Assembly (NCBI RefSeq): GCF_963662255.1
Contig: NC_085083.1
Coordinates: 458,612-522,611, forward strand
Direction of reading: 5' to 3'
DNA from: Cinclus cinclus
Taxonomy: Eukaryota > Chordata > Aves > Passeriformes > Cinclidae
Length of the DNA stretch: 64,000 bases
Shown here: positions 42,801 through 52,869 of the stretch, piece by piece
Layout: every line of letters starts with the position of its first letter
Numbering within the stretch: position 1 is the first letter of the stretch
Made by a program: the position numbers and the translations under genes
The notes under the pieces: generated by a model
Databases searched by the model: none
Told to the model about the DNA's origin: nothing
Seen by the model: only the letters and a program-made list of their open reading frames with translations

Positions 42801-44023
42801 CCATAGGAACCCCACAGATCCCATAGGGACCCCATAGATCCCATAGGAACCCCACAGATCCCATAGGGAACCCCATAGATCCCATAGGGACCCACAGATC
42901 CCATAGGGAACCCCACAGATCCCATAGGGACCCACAGATCCCATAGGAACCCCACAGATCCCATAGGGACCCCATAGATCCCATAGGAACCCCATAGATC
43001 CCATAGGAACCCAATAGGAACCCCATAGATCCCATAGGGAACCCCATAGATCCCATAGGAACCCCACAGATCCCATAGGGACCCACAGATCCCATAGGAA
43101 CCCCATAGATCCCATAGGGATCCCATAGATCCCATAGGGACCCACAGATCCCATAGGGATCCCTGGTAGCCAAAGGGGACCTCGGGATCCCTGACAGTGA
43201 CCCCTGCCTGTCCCCGTGTCCGTCCCCGTGTCCGTCTGTCCGTGTGTCTGTCTGTCCGTGTGTCCGTGTGTCCGTGTGTCCATGTGTCCGTGTGTCCGTG
43301 TGTCCGTTCCTGTCCTTGTGTCCCGTCCGTGTGTCCCCGTCCATCCCCCTGTCTGTGTGTCCGTCTGTCTGTGTGTCTGTGTCCATCTGTCCCCGTGTCC
43401 GCGTGTCCCTTTGTCCGTCTGTCCGTGTGTCCCCGTGTCTGTGTGTCCATCTGTCCATCTGCCCATCTTTCCGCCTGTCCGTCTGTCTGTGTCCGTCTGT
43501 CCGTGTGTCCCTTTGTCTGTCTGTCTTTCCGTGTATCCATGTGTCCCCCTCTGTCCATCCGTGTGTCCGTCCATGTGTCCGTCCGTCCGTCCGTCCGTCC
43601 ATCCGTGTGCCCGTCTGTCCATCCATTCGTGTGTCCGTGTGTCCGTCCCCGTGTCCCTCCGTCCGTCCGTCTGTCCATCCATTCGTGTGTCCGTGTGTCC
43701 GTCCCCGTGTCCCTCCGTCCGTCCGTCTGTCCATCCATTCGTGTGTCCGTGTGTCCGTCCCCGTGTCCCTCCGTCCGTCCGTCTGTCCATCCATTCGTGT
43801 GTCCGTGTGTCCGTCCCCGTGTCCCTCCGTCCGTCCGTCTGTCCATCCATTCGTGTGTCCGTGTGTCCGTCCCCGTGTCCCTCCGTCCGTCCGTCTGTCC
43901 ATCCATTCTTGTCCGTCCCCATGTCCGTCCCCGTGTCCGTCCGTCCGTCCCCAGGAGAAGGCTCTGACCAAGGCGGCGCCGCGGGACAAACCCGCCCTGG
44001 GGGAGCCCCTGGGCCCCCACTGA
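30746..44023 (+). CDS. SYT3: SYT3, synaptotagmin-3
   Basis: Single-pass vesicle/plasma-membrane calcium sensor with two C2 domains. Coding exons: 30746-30899, 31824-32259, 33831-34371, 35289-35409, 37969-38140, 41548-41677 and 43955-44023; total 1623 nt, 540 residues. All phases match. It starts [10 protein letters not shown] with cysteines at residues 10, 21 and 33, the positions that form N-terminal disulphides in the SYT3/5/6/10 group. Then come the transmembrane segment ([20 protein letters not shown]), a Cys near the membrane (KLCWVPWR), a Gly/Pro linker, C2A ([31 protein letters not shown]) and C2B ([42 protein letters not shown]). Human SYT3 is about 590 residues; the difference is mostly in the linker. 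Introns are almost entirely tandem repeats, several carrying copies of the adjacent splice junction. Confidence 0.95.
30900..31610 (+). repeat. GGACAGGTACGGCACACCTGGG array from the SYT3 exon 1 donor
   Basis: The first intron bases, CACAG|GTACGGCGCACCTGGG, recur as GGACAGGTACGGCACACCTGGG (or GGTATGG) at irregular multiples of about 10-bp CACACCTGGG steps. The copies keep the donor consensus CAG|GTACGG. Confidence 0.9.
31824..32259 (+). CDS. SYT3: SYT3 coding exon 2 (transmembrane segment and linker)
   Basis: 436 nt. It encodes the transmembrane helix, the juxtamembrane Cys-Trp motif and a low-complexity Gly/Pro linker (…[12 protein letters not shown]…). It ends AG|GTAAGG in phase 2. The 200 bp before it holds a GAATTTTGGCTGAATTTTGG repeat. 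Confidence 0.92.
32330..33830 (+). repeat. CCCCAAATCC array with four copies of the SYT3 C2A-exon acceptor
   Basis: 32390-32720 is CCCCAAATCCATCA / CCCCAAATCCTTCA in about 14-bp units. From 32720 it is CCCCAAACCCCAAATCCCC with four copies of the downstream exon head, CCCAGCTCTCCCCTTCCCCC then AAGAACCGCCTCCGTCTCAC then CTGGGCCAAATCC. Copies start after AG at 32897, 33073, 33232 and 33617; the true exon starts at 33831. Confidence 0.93.
33831..34371 (+). CDS. SYT3: SYT3 coding exon 3 (C2A domain)
   Basis: 541 nt after CATCCCCAG, entered with two bases (AG|C). It reads [26 protein letters not shown] and then the whole C2A domain to WRDIQEGSG. The donor is GGGG|GTGAGT in phase 0. The aspartates of the calcium-binding loops ([10 protein letters not shown] and [10 protein letters not shown]) are present. 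Confidence 0.95.
34372..34900 (+). repeat. About 160-bp tandem repeat containing the end of the SYT3 C2A exon and its donor
   Basis: Three intronic copies of TGGAGGGACATTCAGGAGGG begin at about 34503, 34661 and 34855, followed by sequence like that after the true donor. The first copy keeps a perfect GGGG|GTGAGTGAC donor (GT at 34530); the next two have GGGATGAGTG and GGGCGAGTG, so the GT is lost. Confidence 0.92.
34955..35285. repeat. CCTGTCCTGTCCTCA array
   Basis: Units of 15 bp, mostly CACCTGTCCTGTCCT, becoming CACCTGTGCTCACCTG near the acceptor at 35288. Confidence 0.9.
35289..35409 (+). CDS. SYT3: SYT3 coding exon 4 (start of C2B)
   Basis: 121 nt encoding [40 protein letters not shown] plus one base of Asp. 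Donor CTCAG|GTGTGT. Confidence 0.94.
35410..35940 (+). repeat. ACAGGTGAGGACAGGTG array from the SYT3 exon 4 donor
   Basis: The donor CTCAG|GTGTGTCACAGG is followed at once by dozens of CAGGTG-containing units (GGGACAGGTG, GCTCAGGTGA, GTGTGTCACAGG). All are donor-like on the sense strand. Confidence 0.9.
36020..36830. repeat. GAGTTATTCCCGTTTTTTTT array
   Basis: Units of 19-22 bp to about 36500, then looser ATTCCCGTTTTTT sequence. SYT3 intron. Confidence 0.9.
36830..37960. repeat. Higher-order repeat of about 345-365 bp (GCCTTATTCCAATTTTTTTT)
   Basis: Three copies of a block containing GCGATATTCACCCCCATTTC and CATCCCTCCTGGATTTCCCC, separated by runs of TGCCTTATTCCAATTTTTTT. The last copy supplies the polypyrimidine tract of the acceptor at 37968. 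Confidence 0.92.
37969..38140 (+). CDS. SYT3: SYT3 coding exon 5 (C2B core)
   Basis: 172 nt encoding [20 protein letters not shown], the [19 protein letters not shown] stretch, then to VVDYD plus TG of Cys. The donor is the weak GACTG|GTTTGT, set by the family sequence VVDYDCIGHNE across the junction. The Lys-rich stretch is the polybasic C2B region. Confidence 0.93.
38141..40330 (+). repeat. About 180-bp tandem repeat containing the end of SYT3 exon 5 and its donor
   Basis: Eleven copies, plus a decayed twelfth, of TTGACGTCCACCATGAGAGC, GTCAGCGTCGTTGG, AACTGGTTTGTACTGGGAGC and a G/T-rich spacer. Copies sit at about 38261, 38441, 38620, 38799, 39008, 39187, 39376, 39556, 39739, 39917 and 40095. 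The exon end reads GACGTCCCCCACGAGAGCGT ... GACTGGTTTGTACTGGGAGC, so each unit is an internally shortened copy of the last 60 or so exon bases with the donor. Confidence 0.93.
40330..41535. repeat. GGGGATTTTGGGGTCGTTTT array
   Basis: G/T-rich units of about 20-25 bp, with two larger duplicated segments each holding CCCCCAAAATCGGGCAC, near 40430 and 40735. SYT3 intron before exon 6. Confidence 0.88.
41548..41677 (+). CDS. SYT3: SYT3 coding exon 6 (end of C2B)
   Basis: Acceptor CCCCAATAG. 130 nt encoding (C)[19 protein letters not shown], then [20 protein letters not shown] and LVE, phase 0. Donor GAG|GTCAGA. Confidence 0.94.
41700..43165. repeat. CCCATAGGAACCCCATAGAT array
   Basis: About 1.45 kb of units of roughly 19-21 bp, CCCATAGGAACCCCACAGAT and variants (GGGACC, GGGAACC). 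SYT3 intron 6. Long Gly/Ile/Tyr frames on the minus strand are repeat artefacts. Confidence 0.93.
43200..43950. repeat. GTCCGTGTGTCC array with a 56-bp higher-order unit
   Basis: GTCCGTGTGTCCGTC microsatellite-like sequence. From 43617 to 43896 there are five near-perfect 56-bp units each starting GTCCATCCATTCGTGTGTCC. It supplies the pyrimidine tract of the last SYT3 acceptor. Confidence 0.92.
43955..44023 (+). CDS. SYT3: SYT3 last coding exon
   Basis: 69 nt encoding [22 protein letters not shown] and stop. The start (EEK after the preceding VE) fits the family; the tail differs from the mammalian one. Confidence 0.85.
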   Translation, partial: EKALTKAAPRDKPALGEPLGPH

Positions 44024-45865
44024 GCTGTGAGAGCCAAACTGGGAGCACTGGGAGGGGACTGGGCCATACTGGGAGTTCACAGTTTCATACTGGGAGTTTC
44101 CATTTTCATACTGGGAGGCCATCCTGGGCCATACTGGAGCCATACTGGGAAGCCATATTGGGCCATACTGGGTCATACTGGGAGCTCCCTGGGCCATACT
44201 GGGGCCATTCTGGGAAGCCATACTGGGCCATACTGGGAAGCCATACTGGGCCATACTGGGAGTCCCCATTTTCATACTGGGAAGCCATATGGGTCCATAC
44301 TAGTCCATACTGGGCGGCCCTATTGGGAAGCCATACTGGTCCATACTGGTCCATAATGGGAGTCCATACTGGGAGACCATACTGGGGATCCATACTGGGA
44401 AGCCATACAGGCCCATACTGGGAGGCCATACTGGTCCATACTGGTCCATACTGGGAGGTCATACTGGGAGTCCATACTGGCAGGCCATACTGGTCCATAC
44501 TGGGAGTCCATACAGGTCCATACTGGGAGGCCATACTGGGAGTCCATTCTGGGAGTCCATACAGGCTCATACTGGGAGGCCATACTGGGAGTCCATACTG
44601 GTCCATACTGGGAGTCCATACTGGTCCATACTGGGAGGCCATACTGGGAGTCCATAAAGGCCCATACTGGGAGGCCATACTGGTCCATACTGGGAGTCCA
44701 TTCTGGGAGTCCATACAGGCTCATACTGGGAGGCCATACTGGGAGTCCATACTGGTCCATACTGGGAGTCCATACAGGTCCATACTGGTCCATACTGGGA
44801 GTCCATACAGGTCCATACTGGGAGTCCATACTGGTCCATACTGGGAGTCCACACTGGGAGTCCATACAGGTCCATACTGGTCCATACTGGGAGGCCATAC
44901 TGGTCCATACTGGGAGTCCACACTGGGAGTCCATACAGGTCCATACTGGTCCATACTGGGAGTCCATACTGGTCCATACTGGTCCATACTGGTCCATACT
45001 GGGAGTCCATACTGGGAGTCCATACTGGGAGTCCATACAGGTCCATACAGGACCATACTGGTCCATACTGGGAGTCCACACTGAGAGTCCATACAGGTCC
45101 ATGCTGGTCCATACTGGGAGGCCATACTGGTCCATACTGGGAGGCCATACTGGGAGTCCATACTGGTCCATACTGGGAGTCCATACTGGGAGGCCATACT
45201 GGTCCATACTGGGAGTCCATACAGGCCCATACTGGGAGGCCATACTGGTCCATACTGGTCTATACTGGGAGGCCGTGCTCAGAGGCCATACTGGTCCATA
45301 CTGGGAGTCCATACTGGGAGGCCATACTGGTCCATACTGGGAGTCCATACAGGCCCATACTGGGAGGCCATACTGGTCCATACTGGTCTATACTGGGAGG
45401 CCGTGCTCAGAGGCCAGACTGATCCATACTGGGAGGTCATACTGGGAGTCCATACTGGGAGGCCATACAGGGAGTCCATATTGGTCCATACAGGTCCATA
45501 CTGGTCCATACTGGTAGTCCATACTGGTCCATACTGGGAGTGCCTACAGGTCCATACAGGTCCATACTGGTCCATACTGGGAGTCCATAGAGGTCCATAC
45601 TGGGAGTCCATACTGGTCCATACGGGTCCATACTAGTCCATACTGGGAGTGCATAGAGGTCCATACAGGTCCATACTGGGAGTCCATACTGGTCCATACT
45701 GGGAGTCCATACTGGGAGTCCATACAGGTCCATACTGGGAGTCCATACAGGTCCATACTGGTCCATACTGGGAATCCATACAGGTCCATACTGGGAGTCC
45801 ATAGAGGTCCATAGCGGTCCGCACTGGTCCGTACTGGTCCATACTGGGAGCCCCCCTCTCTCCCC
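44024..45865. repeat. CCATACTGGGAGTCCATACT array after the SYT3 stop
   Basis: Units of 10-20 bp (TCCATACTGG, GAGGCCATACTGG, GAGTCCATACTGG, TCCATACAGG). Probably transcribed as SYT3 3'UTR at least in part. The same CCAGTATGG core appears in SHANK1 coding sequence and in LRRC4B intron 1. Confidence 0.92.
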
Positions 45866-46220
45866 AGGGCCATCGGGGACCGAAGCCATGGGGCCCCCCC
45901 GGGCCCCCCCCGGGCCCCCCCGAACCCCAAGACACGGGGGGGCCCCGCCCCCCCCACTGTGAACCCCAAATTCGGGGTGGGGGAGGGGCCCCACCCCAGG
46001 ACCCCCCCAAAATAAGGGGCTCCCCTCCCCCCCCCCCACTCCCCCCTTTGTGTCACGTGTTTGTTGTGGGGGCGCCCCGAAAGAATTTTGGGGTGTTCCC
46101 CCCTCCCCACCCCCAAAAAAACCTCGGGATGCCCCTCCCCCCATCCCAAAAAATGGGACACACCCCCCCCCCCCCAAAACAAATCCAACCCAAAAAGGGA
46201 CCCTCGGGACCCTAAAAGGA
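45866..46220. other. Unique C-rich sequence between arrays
   Basis: C-rich sequence (CCCCCCGGGCCCCCC, CCCCTCCCCCC) without a convincing frame; probably SYT3 3'UTR or downstream. Confidence 0.4.
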
Positions 46221-47110
46221 TTTTGGGGTGTCCCCCACCCCAAAAAGGGACCCCAAAAAGGAGACCCCCAAAAAGGGACCCCAAAAAAAGGGACCCCAAA
46301 AAAGGGACCGCAAAAAGGGAGACCCCAAAAAGGGAGACCCCGAAAAGGGAGACCCCGAAAAGGGAGACCCCAAAAAAGGGAGATCCCAAAAATTGACAAC
46401 AAAAAAGGGACCCCAAAAAAGGGACCCCAAAAAGGGACCCTAAAAAAGGGACCCCAAAAAAAGAGACCCCAAAAAGGGAGACCCCAAAAAGGGAAAACAA
46501 AACAGAGACCCCAAAAAGAGTCCCCAAAAAGGAACCCCAAAAAGAGACCCCAAAAGGGACCCTAAAAAAGGGACCCCAAAAAAGGAGACCCGAAAAAGGG
46601 AGACCCCAAAAAGAGACCCCAAAAGGGACCCTAAAAAAGGGACCCCAAAAAAGGAGAGACTCCCGAAAAAGGGAGACCCCAAAAAGAGACCCCAAAAGAA
46701 GAGAACCCAAAAAGGGACCCCAAAAAGAGACCCCAAAAGGGACCCTAAAAATGGACCCCAAAAAAGGGACCCCAAAAAAGGAGACCCCAAAAAGGGAGAC
46801 CCCAAAAAGAGACCCCAAAAGGGACCCTAAAAATGGACCCCAAAAAAGGGACCCCAAAAAAGGAGACCCCAAAAAGGGAGACCCCAAAAAGAGACCCCAA
46901 AAGGGACCCTAAAAAAGGGACCCCAAAAAAGGGACCCCAAAAAAGGAGAGACTCCCGAAAAAGGGAGACCCCAAAAAGAGACCCCAAAAGAAGAGAACCC
47001 AAAAAGGGACTCCAAAAAAGGGACCCCAAAAAGAGAGACCCCAAAAAGGGAGACCCCCAAAAAGGGACCCCAAAAAAGGAGACCCGAAAAAAGAGACCCC
47101 AAAAAGGGAC
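46220..47110. repeat. AAAAAGGGACCCC / GGGAGACCCC array
   Basis: Units of 12-14 bp, CAAAAAGGGACCC and CAAAAAGGGAGACCC, with a longer period of about 130-200 bp from the AAAGGGACCCTAAAAA variant. No gene. Confidence 0.92.
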
Positions 47111-47294
47111 CCCGGGGTTGTCCCTTGTCCCCTCCCCCCATTTTTGTCACCCCTCCCCCCCCGTGTGTCCCCCCCCAAATTTCCCAACCCCTCCCCCACC
47201 CCAGTGTTTGTTTGTCCCCTCCCCCACCCCTCGGTGTCCCCTCCTTCCCCCCATGGGGCCGGGGGGGTCCCCAAAGCCATAAACCCCTCCCCCC

Positions 47295-47355
47295 AAAAAT
47301 GAATAAAAAAACCCCAAAGATGAATTAAAAAAACCCCAAAAATGAATAAAAAAAA
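47295..47355 (+). terminator. Candidate polyadenylation signals downstream of SYT3
   Basis: AATGAATAAAAAAA occurs twice (AATAAA near 47301 and 47344) in a short A-rich repeat. They are the first AATAAA motifs on the sense strand that I noticed after the SYT3 stop, so the 3'UTR could end here. Not certain. Confidence 0.3.
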
Positions 47356-47439
47356 CCCCAAAAATGACCAAAAAAACCCCAAAAAAATGAAAGAAAAAAA
47401 AAAGAAAAAATGACAAAAAAAACCAACAAAACCCAGAGG

Positions 47440-48545
47440 TGCCGGAACCGCGCGACATTGGGGGACATTTGGGGACATTTTGGGGGATTTGGGGCCATTT
47501 TTGGGGACATTTAGGGACATTTTGGGGGACATTTTTGGGAACATTTTTGGGGACATTTTGGGGGATTTGGGGACATTTTGGGGGACATTTGGGGACATTT
47601 TGGGGACTTTGGGGGACATTTGGGGACATTTTTGGGGACATTTTGGGGGATTTTGGGACATTTTGGGGACATTCAGGGGATTTTTGGGGACATTTGGGGA
47701 CATTTTTGGGGACATTTTGGGAACATTTGGGGACATTTTGGGGACATTTGGGGGATTTGGGACATTTGGGGACATTTTTGGGGGCATTCGGGGAATTTTT
47801 GGGGACATTTGGGGGACATTTTGGGGGATTTGGGGACATTTTGGGGACACTGGGGACATTTGGGGACATTTTTGGGGACATTCAGGGGAATTTTGGGAAC
47901 ATTTGGGGGATTTAGGGACATTTTGGGAATATTTTGGGGACATTGGAGACATTTTTGGGGACATTTGGGAACATTGGGGACACTGGGGACACTGGGGACA
48001 TTTTTGGGGACATTTTGGGGACATTCGGGGTCGTTTGGGGACATTTGGGGGATTTGGGGGATTTGGGACATTTGGGGACATTTTTGGGGACATTTGGGGA
48101 CATTTGGGGACATTTAGGACATTTTGGGGACATTTGGGGACATTTTGGGACATTTTTGGAAATTTGGGGACATTTGGGACATTTGGGGGTGTTGGGAACA
48201 TTTGGGGGACATTTTTGGGGACATTTGGGGGATTTGGGGACATTTGGGGGAAATCGGGGACAGCTTGGGGACATTTTGGGGACATTGGGGACATTTTGGG
48301 ATTTTTGGAGATTTGGGACATTTGGGGACATTTGGGGGATTTGGGGACATTTTGGGGACACTTAGGGGGTTGGGTACACGGGGGACATTGGGAAGAGTGC
48401 GGGGTCTTGGGGACATTTGGGGAAATTGGGGACATCGGGGGGTTGGGGACATTGGGGACATGGAGGGGACACTGGGGACAGAGGACACAGGGGACACTGG
48501 GGGGGATTTGGGGACACTGGGGAGGGATTTGGGGACATTTTTGGG
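47440..48545. repeat. GGGGACATTTGGGGACATTT array
   Basis: About 1.1 kb of 9-13-bp units (GGGGACATTT, GGGGACATTTT, GGGGGATTT). G-rich on the sense strand, upstream of the LRRC4B CpG-rich block. Confidence 0.92.
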
Positions 48546-48589
48546 GGTCGGTGACACTCGCGGGGCCGCGCTGGGAATGTCGCCGCTCC

Positions 48590-49100
48590 CCTCCCCCCCC
48601 CGTCCCCTCCCCCCCGTCCCCTCCCCCTTCGCCCCCTCCCCCACGCCCCCTCCCCCGCCCCTCCGGAGCTCCCGAACGGAGCCGAGCGGAGCCGAAAACG
48701 AGCCCGAACCGACACGAGCGCGAACGGAGCCGAGCGGAGCCGAACCCGAGCCCGAATAGAGCCGGAGCCGAGCGGAGCCGAACGGAGCCGAACCCGGGGC
48801 CGAGCACGGACGAGCGCTGGCGAACCGCGCCGAAGCGGAGCCGAACCGAGACCGAGAGCGGACGAACATCTCCGAACGCATCCGAACCGAACCCGAACGC
48901 CACCGAACCGGTGCCGAACCCTCCCGAAGCGGAGTCGTACCCTCCCGAAGAGGACCCGAACCCTCCCGAAGAGGACCCGACCCCTCCCGAAGAGGACCCG
49001 AACCCTCCCGAAGAGGACCCGAACCCTGCCGAGCGGAGCCGAGCGCGGGCGGGGGCGCGGGGCCCCGGCGGCCGCTGGAGCGATGCTGAGGCCCGGCCCG
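48590..49100 (+). promoter_or_regulatory. LRRC4B: CpG-rich decamer block and probable LRRC4B first exon
   Basis: CpG-dense sequence made of CGGAGCCGAA, CGAACGGAGC and GAACCCGAGC units, then GAGGACCCGAACCCTCCCGA repeats, ending in a perfect donor, CCCG|GTGAGT, at 49100. It is on the right strand and directly upstream of the LRRC4B coding exon. An ATG at 49083 would run into a stop soon after splicing to 55220, so this exon is best read as 5'UTR. Start site not placed. Confidence 0.5.
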
Positions 49101-49645
49101 GTGAGTGGGACTCCCCAGTATGGACCAGTAACCCCCAATTCCCCTCCCAGTATGGACCAGCAGCTCCCAATCCCCTCCCGGTATGGACCCGGCCTCCCCG
49201 CATCCCTCCCAGTACGGACCAGTAACCCCCATCCTCCTCCCAGTACGGACCCGCTTCGCCCCTCCCAGTATGGACCAGCAGCCCCCATCCCCCTCCCAGT
49301 AAGGACCAGTCTTTCCCAGTAAGGACCGGTCCCTCCCAGGACGGACACGGGCCCTCCTCATCCCTCTCCCAGTATGGACCCGGCCTCTCCGCATCCCTCC
49401 CAGTACGGACCAGTCCCAACCAGTATAGACCCGGCCCCTCCGCATCCCTCCCAGTAAGGACCAGTCCCTCCCAGTATAGACCCGGCCCCTCCGCATCCCT
49501 CCCAGTAAGGACCAGTCCCTCCCAGTATAGACCCGACCCCTCCTCACCCCTCTCCCAGTACGGACCAGTCCCTCCCAGTATAGACCCGACCCCTCCTCAC
49601 CCCTCTCCCAGTAAGGACCAGTCCCTCCCAGTACGGACCCGGCTC
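49101..49645. repeat. CCTCCCAGTATGGACCAGT array
   Basis: Units of CCCAGTATGGACCAGTCCCT and CCCAGTATAGACCCGGCCCC beginning just after the LRRC4B exon 1 donor. Confidence 0.9.
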
Positions 49646-50370
49646 GTTTTTTGGGGTCAGTTTTGGGGGCTCGATTTGGGGGTGGGGTCCCAATTTTTTT
49701 GGGGGGGGGAGGGGTAATTTTGGGGGGTCCTTTTGGGGTCCCCGATTTGGGGGAGGGGTCAGTTCGGGGATCCCAATTTTGGGGGAATTTGGGGATCCCA
49801 ATTTTGGGAATCCCATTCAGTGGAAAATTTTGGGGTTCCCAATTTTGGGGTTCCCAATTTTGGGGGAATTTTGGGGTCCTATTTAGGGGGGGAATTTTGG
49901 GGATCCCAATTTTTGGGGGGGTTGGTGTCGTTTTTGGGGATCCCAATTTTGGGGTTCCCAATTTTGGGGGAATTTTGGGGATCCCAACTTTGGGGATCCC
50001 AATTTTGGGGATCCCAATTTTGGGGGAATTTGGGGATCCCAATTTTGGGGATCCCATTCAGTGGAAAATTTTGGGGTTCCCAATTTTGGGGACCCCAAAT
50101 CTGGGGGTCCTTTTTAGGGGGGAATTTTGGGGATCCCAATTTTGGGGTTCCCAATTTTGGGGGAATTTTGGGGATCCCAATTTTGGGGGAATTTTGGGGA
50201 TCCCAATTTTGGGGGTCCCAATTTTGGGGGAATTTTGAGGTCCTATTTAACGAGGAATTTTGGGGTTCCAAATTTTGGGGTTCCAAATTTTGGGGGAATT
50301 TTGGGGATCTCAATTTTGGGGATCCCAATTTTGGGGAATTTTGGGGATCCCAATTTTGGGGCAGGGATGG
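49645..50370. repeat. GGGGATCCCAATTTTGGGG array
   Basis: Units of about 19-20 bp, GGATCCCAATTTTGGGGGAA, each holding a partial palindrome around ATCCCAATTTTGGGGAT. LRRC4B intron 1. Confidence 0.9.
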
Positions 50371-50444
50371 AGGCCTGGCCCCGATCCCCTCCCCCAAACC
50401 CTGCAGGGACCCCCCGGGGCCAGGGGACACACCTGAGCTGGGGG

Positions 50445-50614
50445 GTGGGGCACACAGGTGTGCGCAGGTGTGCGTGTACAGGTGTGCGTGTACAGGTGTG
50501 TGTGTGTACAGGTGTGTGTGTGTACAGGTGTATGTGTGTGTCTGTGTGTGTGTGTACAGCTGTGTGTGTGTACAGGTGTATGTGTGTGTACAGGTGTAGT
50601 GTGTGTACAGGTGT

Positions 50615-50651
<37 letters not shown>

Positions 50652-52850
50652 TGTGTGTGTGTGTACACAGGTGTGTGTGTGTACAGGGGTATGTGTGTGT
50701 GTGTGCGTACAGGTGTGTGTACACAGGTGTGTGTGTGTACAGGTGTGTGTGTGTACAGGTGTATGTGTGTGTACAGGTGTGTGTGTACAGGTGTGTGTGT
50801 GTGTACAGGTGTATGTGTGTGTCTGTGTGTGTACATACAGGTGTGCGTGTACAGGTGTGCGTGTGTACAGGTGTATGTGTGTGTCTGTGTGTGTGTACAG
50901 GTGTGTGTGTGTACAGGTGTATGTGTGTGTACAGGTGTGTGTGTACAGGTGTGTGTGTGTGTGTACAGGTGTATGTGTGTGTCTGTGTGTGTGTACAGGT
51001 GTATGTGTGTGTACAGGTGTGTGTGTGTGTCTGTGTGTGTACATACAGGTGTGCGTGTACAGGTGTGCGTGTGTACAGGTGTATGTGTGTGTCTGTGTGT
51101 GTGTGTACAGGTGTGTGTGTGTACAGGTGTATGTGTGTGTACAGGTGTGCGTGTACAGGTGTGTGTGTGTGTGCACAGGTGTGTGTGTACAGGTGTGTGT
51201 ACAGGTGTGCATGTACAGGTGTGTGTGTACAGGTTTGTGTGTACAGGTGTGCGTGTACAGGTGTGTGTGTGTGTACAGGTGTATGTGTGTGTCTGTGTGT
51301 GCGTACAGGTGTGTGTGTACAGGTGTGTGCGTGTGCAGGTGTGTGTGTGTGCACAGGTGTGTGTACAGGTGTGTGTGTGTGTGTACAGGTGTGCATGTAC
51401 AGGTGTGTGTGTACAGGTGTGTGTGTACAGGTGTGTGTCTGTATGTGTACAGGTGTGTGTGTACAGGTGTGTGTGTACAGGTGTGTGTCTGTATGTGTAC
51501 AGGTGTGTGTGTGCGTGTGTGTGCAGATGTGTGTGTACAGGTCTGCGTGTACAGGTGTGTGTGTACAGGTGTGTGTCTGTGTGTGTACAGGTGTGTGTGT
51601 GTACAGGGCTCTGTGTGTGTATGTGTGTGTGTGTACAGGTGTGTGTGTCTGTGTGTGTTTACAGGTGTGTGTCTGTGTGTATACAGGTGTGCGTGTGTAC
51701 AGGTCTGTGTCTGTACAGGTGTGTGTGTCTGTGCACAGGTGTGCATGTACAGGTGTGTGTGTGTGTGCATGTGTGTATGTACAGGTGTGCATGTACAGGT
51801 GTGTGTGCGCGTGTGTGTGTGTGTGCGCGCACAGGTGTGTGTGCGCGCACAGGTGTGTGTGCGCGCACAGGTGTGCATGGGTGTGTGTGCGCCCAGGTGG
51901 GGGTGTGTGTGCACACACGCCCACAGGTATGTATGGATGTGTACGGATGTGCTCAGGTGTGTACAGTGTGTGTACAGGTGTGCTTAGGTGTGTTTGTGTG
52001 TACAGGTGTGTGTGTGCAGGTGTGTGTTTGTGCACAGGTGTGTGTGTACAGGTGTGTACAGGTGTGTGTGTACAGGTGTGTGTGTGCACAGGTGTGTGTT
52101 TGTGCACAGGTGTGTGTGTACAGGTGTGCACAAGTGTGTGTGTACAGGTGTGTGTGTGTGTGTACAGGTGTGTACAGGTGTGTGTGTACAGGTGTGTGTG
52201 TGTACAGGTGTGTGTGTGTGTACAGGTGTGCACAGGTGTGTGTGCCCAGGTGGGGGTGTGAGTAGGCACACATGTGCAGGTATGTATGGATGTGTACAGA
52301 TGTGCTCAGGTGTGTACAGATGTGTGTGCACAGGTGTGCACAGGTGTGCTCAGGTGTGTTTGTGTACAGGTGTGTGCGTGTACAGGTGTGCACAGGTGTG
52401 TGTGTGCAGGTGTGTGTGTTTGTGCACAGGTGTGTGTGTGTGTGTGTACAGGTGCGCACAGGTGTGTGTGCATGTACAGGTGCGTGTGTGTGTGCCCAGG
52501 TGAGTCCAGATGTGCTCAGGTGTGCACAGGTGTGTGTGTTTACAAGTGTGTACAGGTGTTTACAGGTGAGTACGGGTGTGTACAGCCGTGCTCAGGTGTG
52601 CACAGATGTGTGTGCACAGGTGTGCAGAGGTGTGTTTGCACAGGTGTGCACAGTTGTGCTCAGGTGTGTGTGTACAGGTGTGCTCAGGTGTGCTCAGCCG
52701 GGCACATACAGGTGCGCACAGGTGTGCACAGATGTGCTCGGGTGTGTTTGTACAGGTGTGCTCAAGTGTGCTCAGGTGGGCGCATACAGGTGTGCTCAGG
52801 TGTGTACAGGTGTGCTCAGGTGTGCTCAGGTGTGTGCAGCTTTGGCCCCT
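50445..52850. repeat. (GT)n array punctuated by ACAGGTG, about 2.4 kb
   Basis: GTGTGTGTACAGGTGTGTGT units of variable length for 2.4 kb. Alternating purine-pyrimidine runs are Z-DNA-prone and every unit carries CAGGTG (E-box core, donor-like on the sense strand). LRRC4B intron 1. Confidence 0.95.
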
Positions 52851-52869
52851 CCCCCTTTTTCCACCGCCC

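Noticed and set aside
41710..43160. Long Gly/Ile/Tyr/Trp minus-strand frames (up to 775 aa)
   Set aside because: Readings of the CCCATAGGAACCCCATAGAT array in SYT3 intron 6 and the adjacent GTCCGT array.
49879..52269. Long Thr/His frames (minus) and Cys/Val frames (plus)
   Set aside because: Translation of the (GT)n-ACAGGTG array in LRRC4B intron 1.
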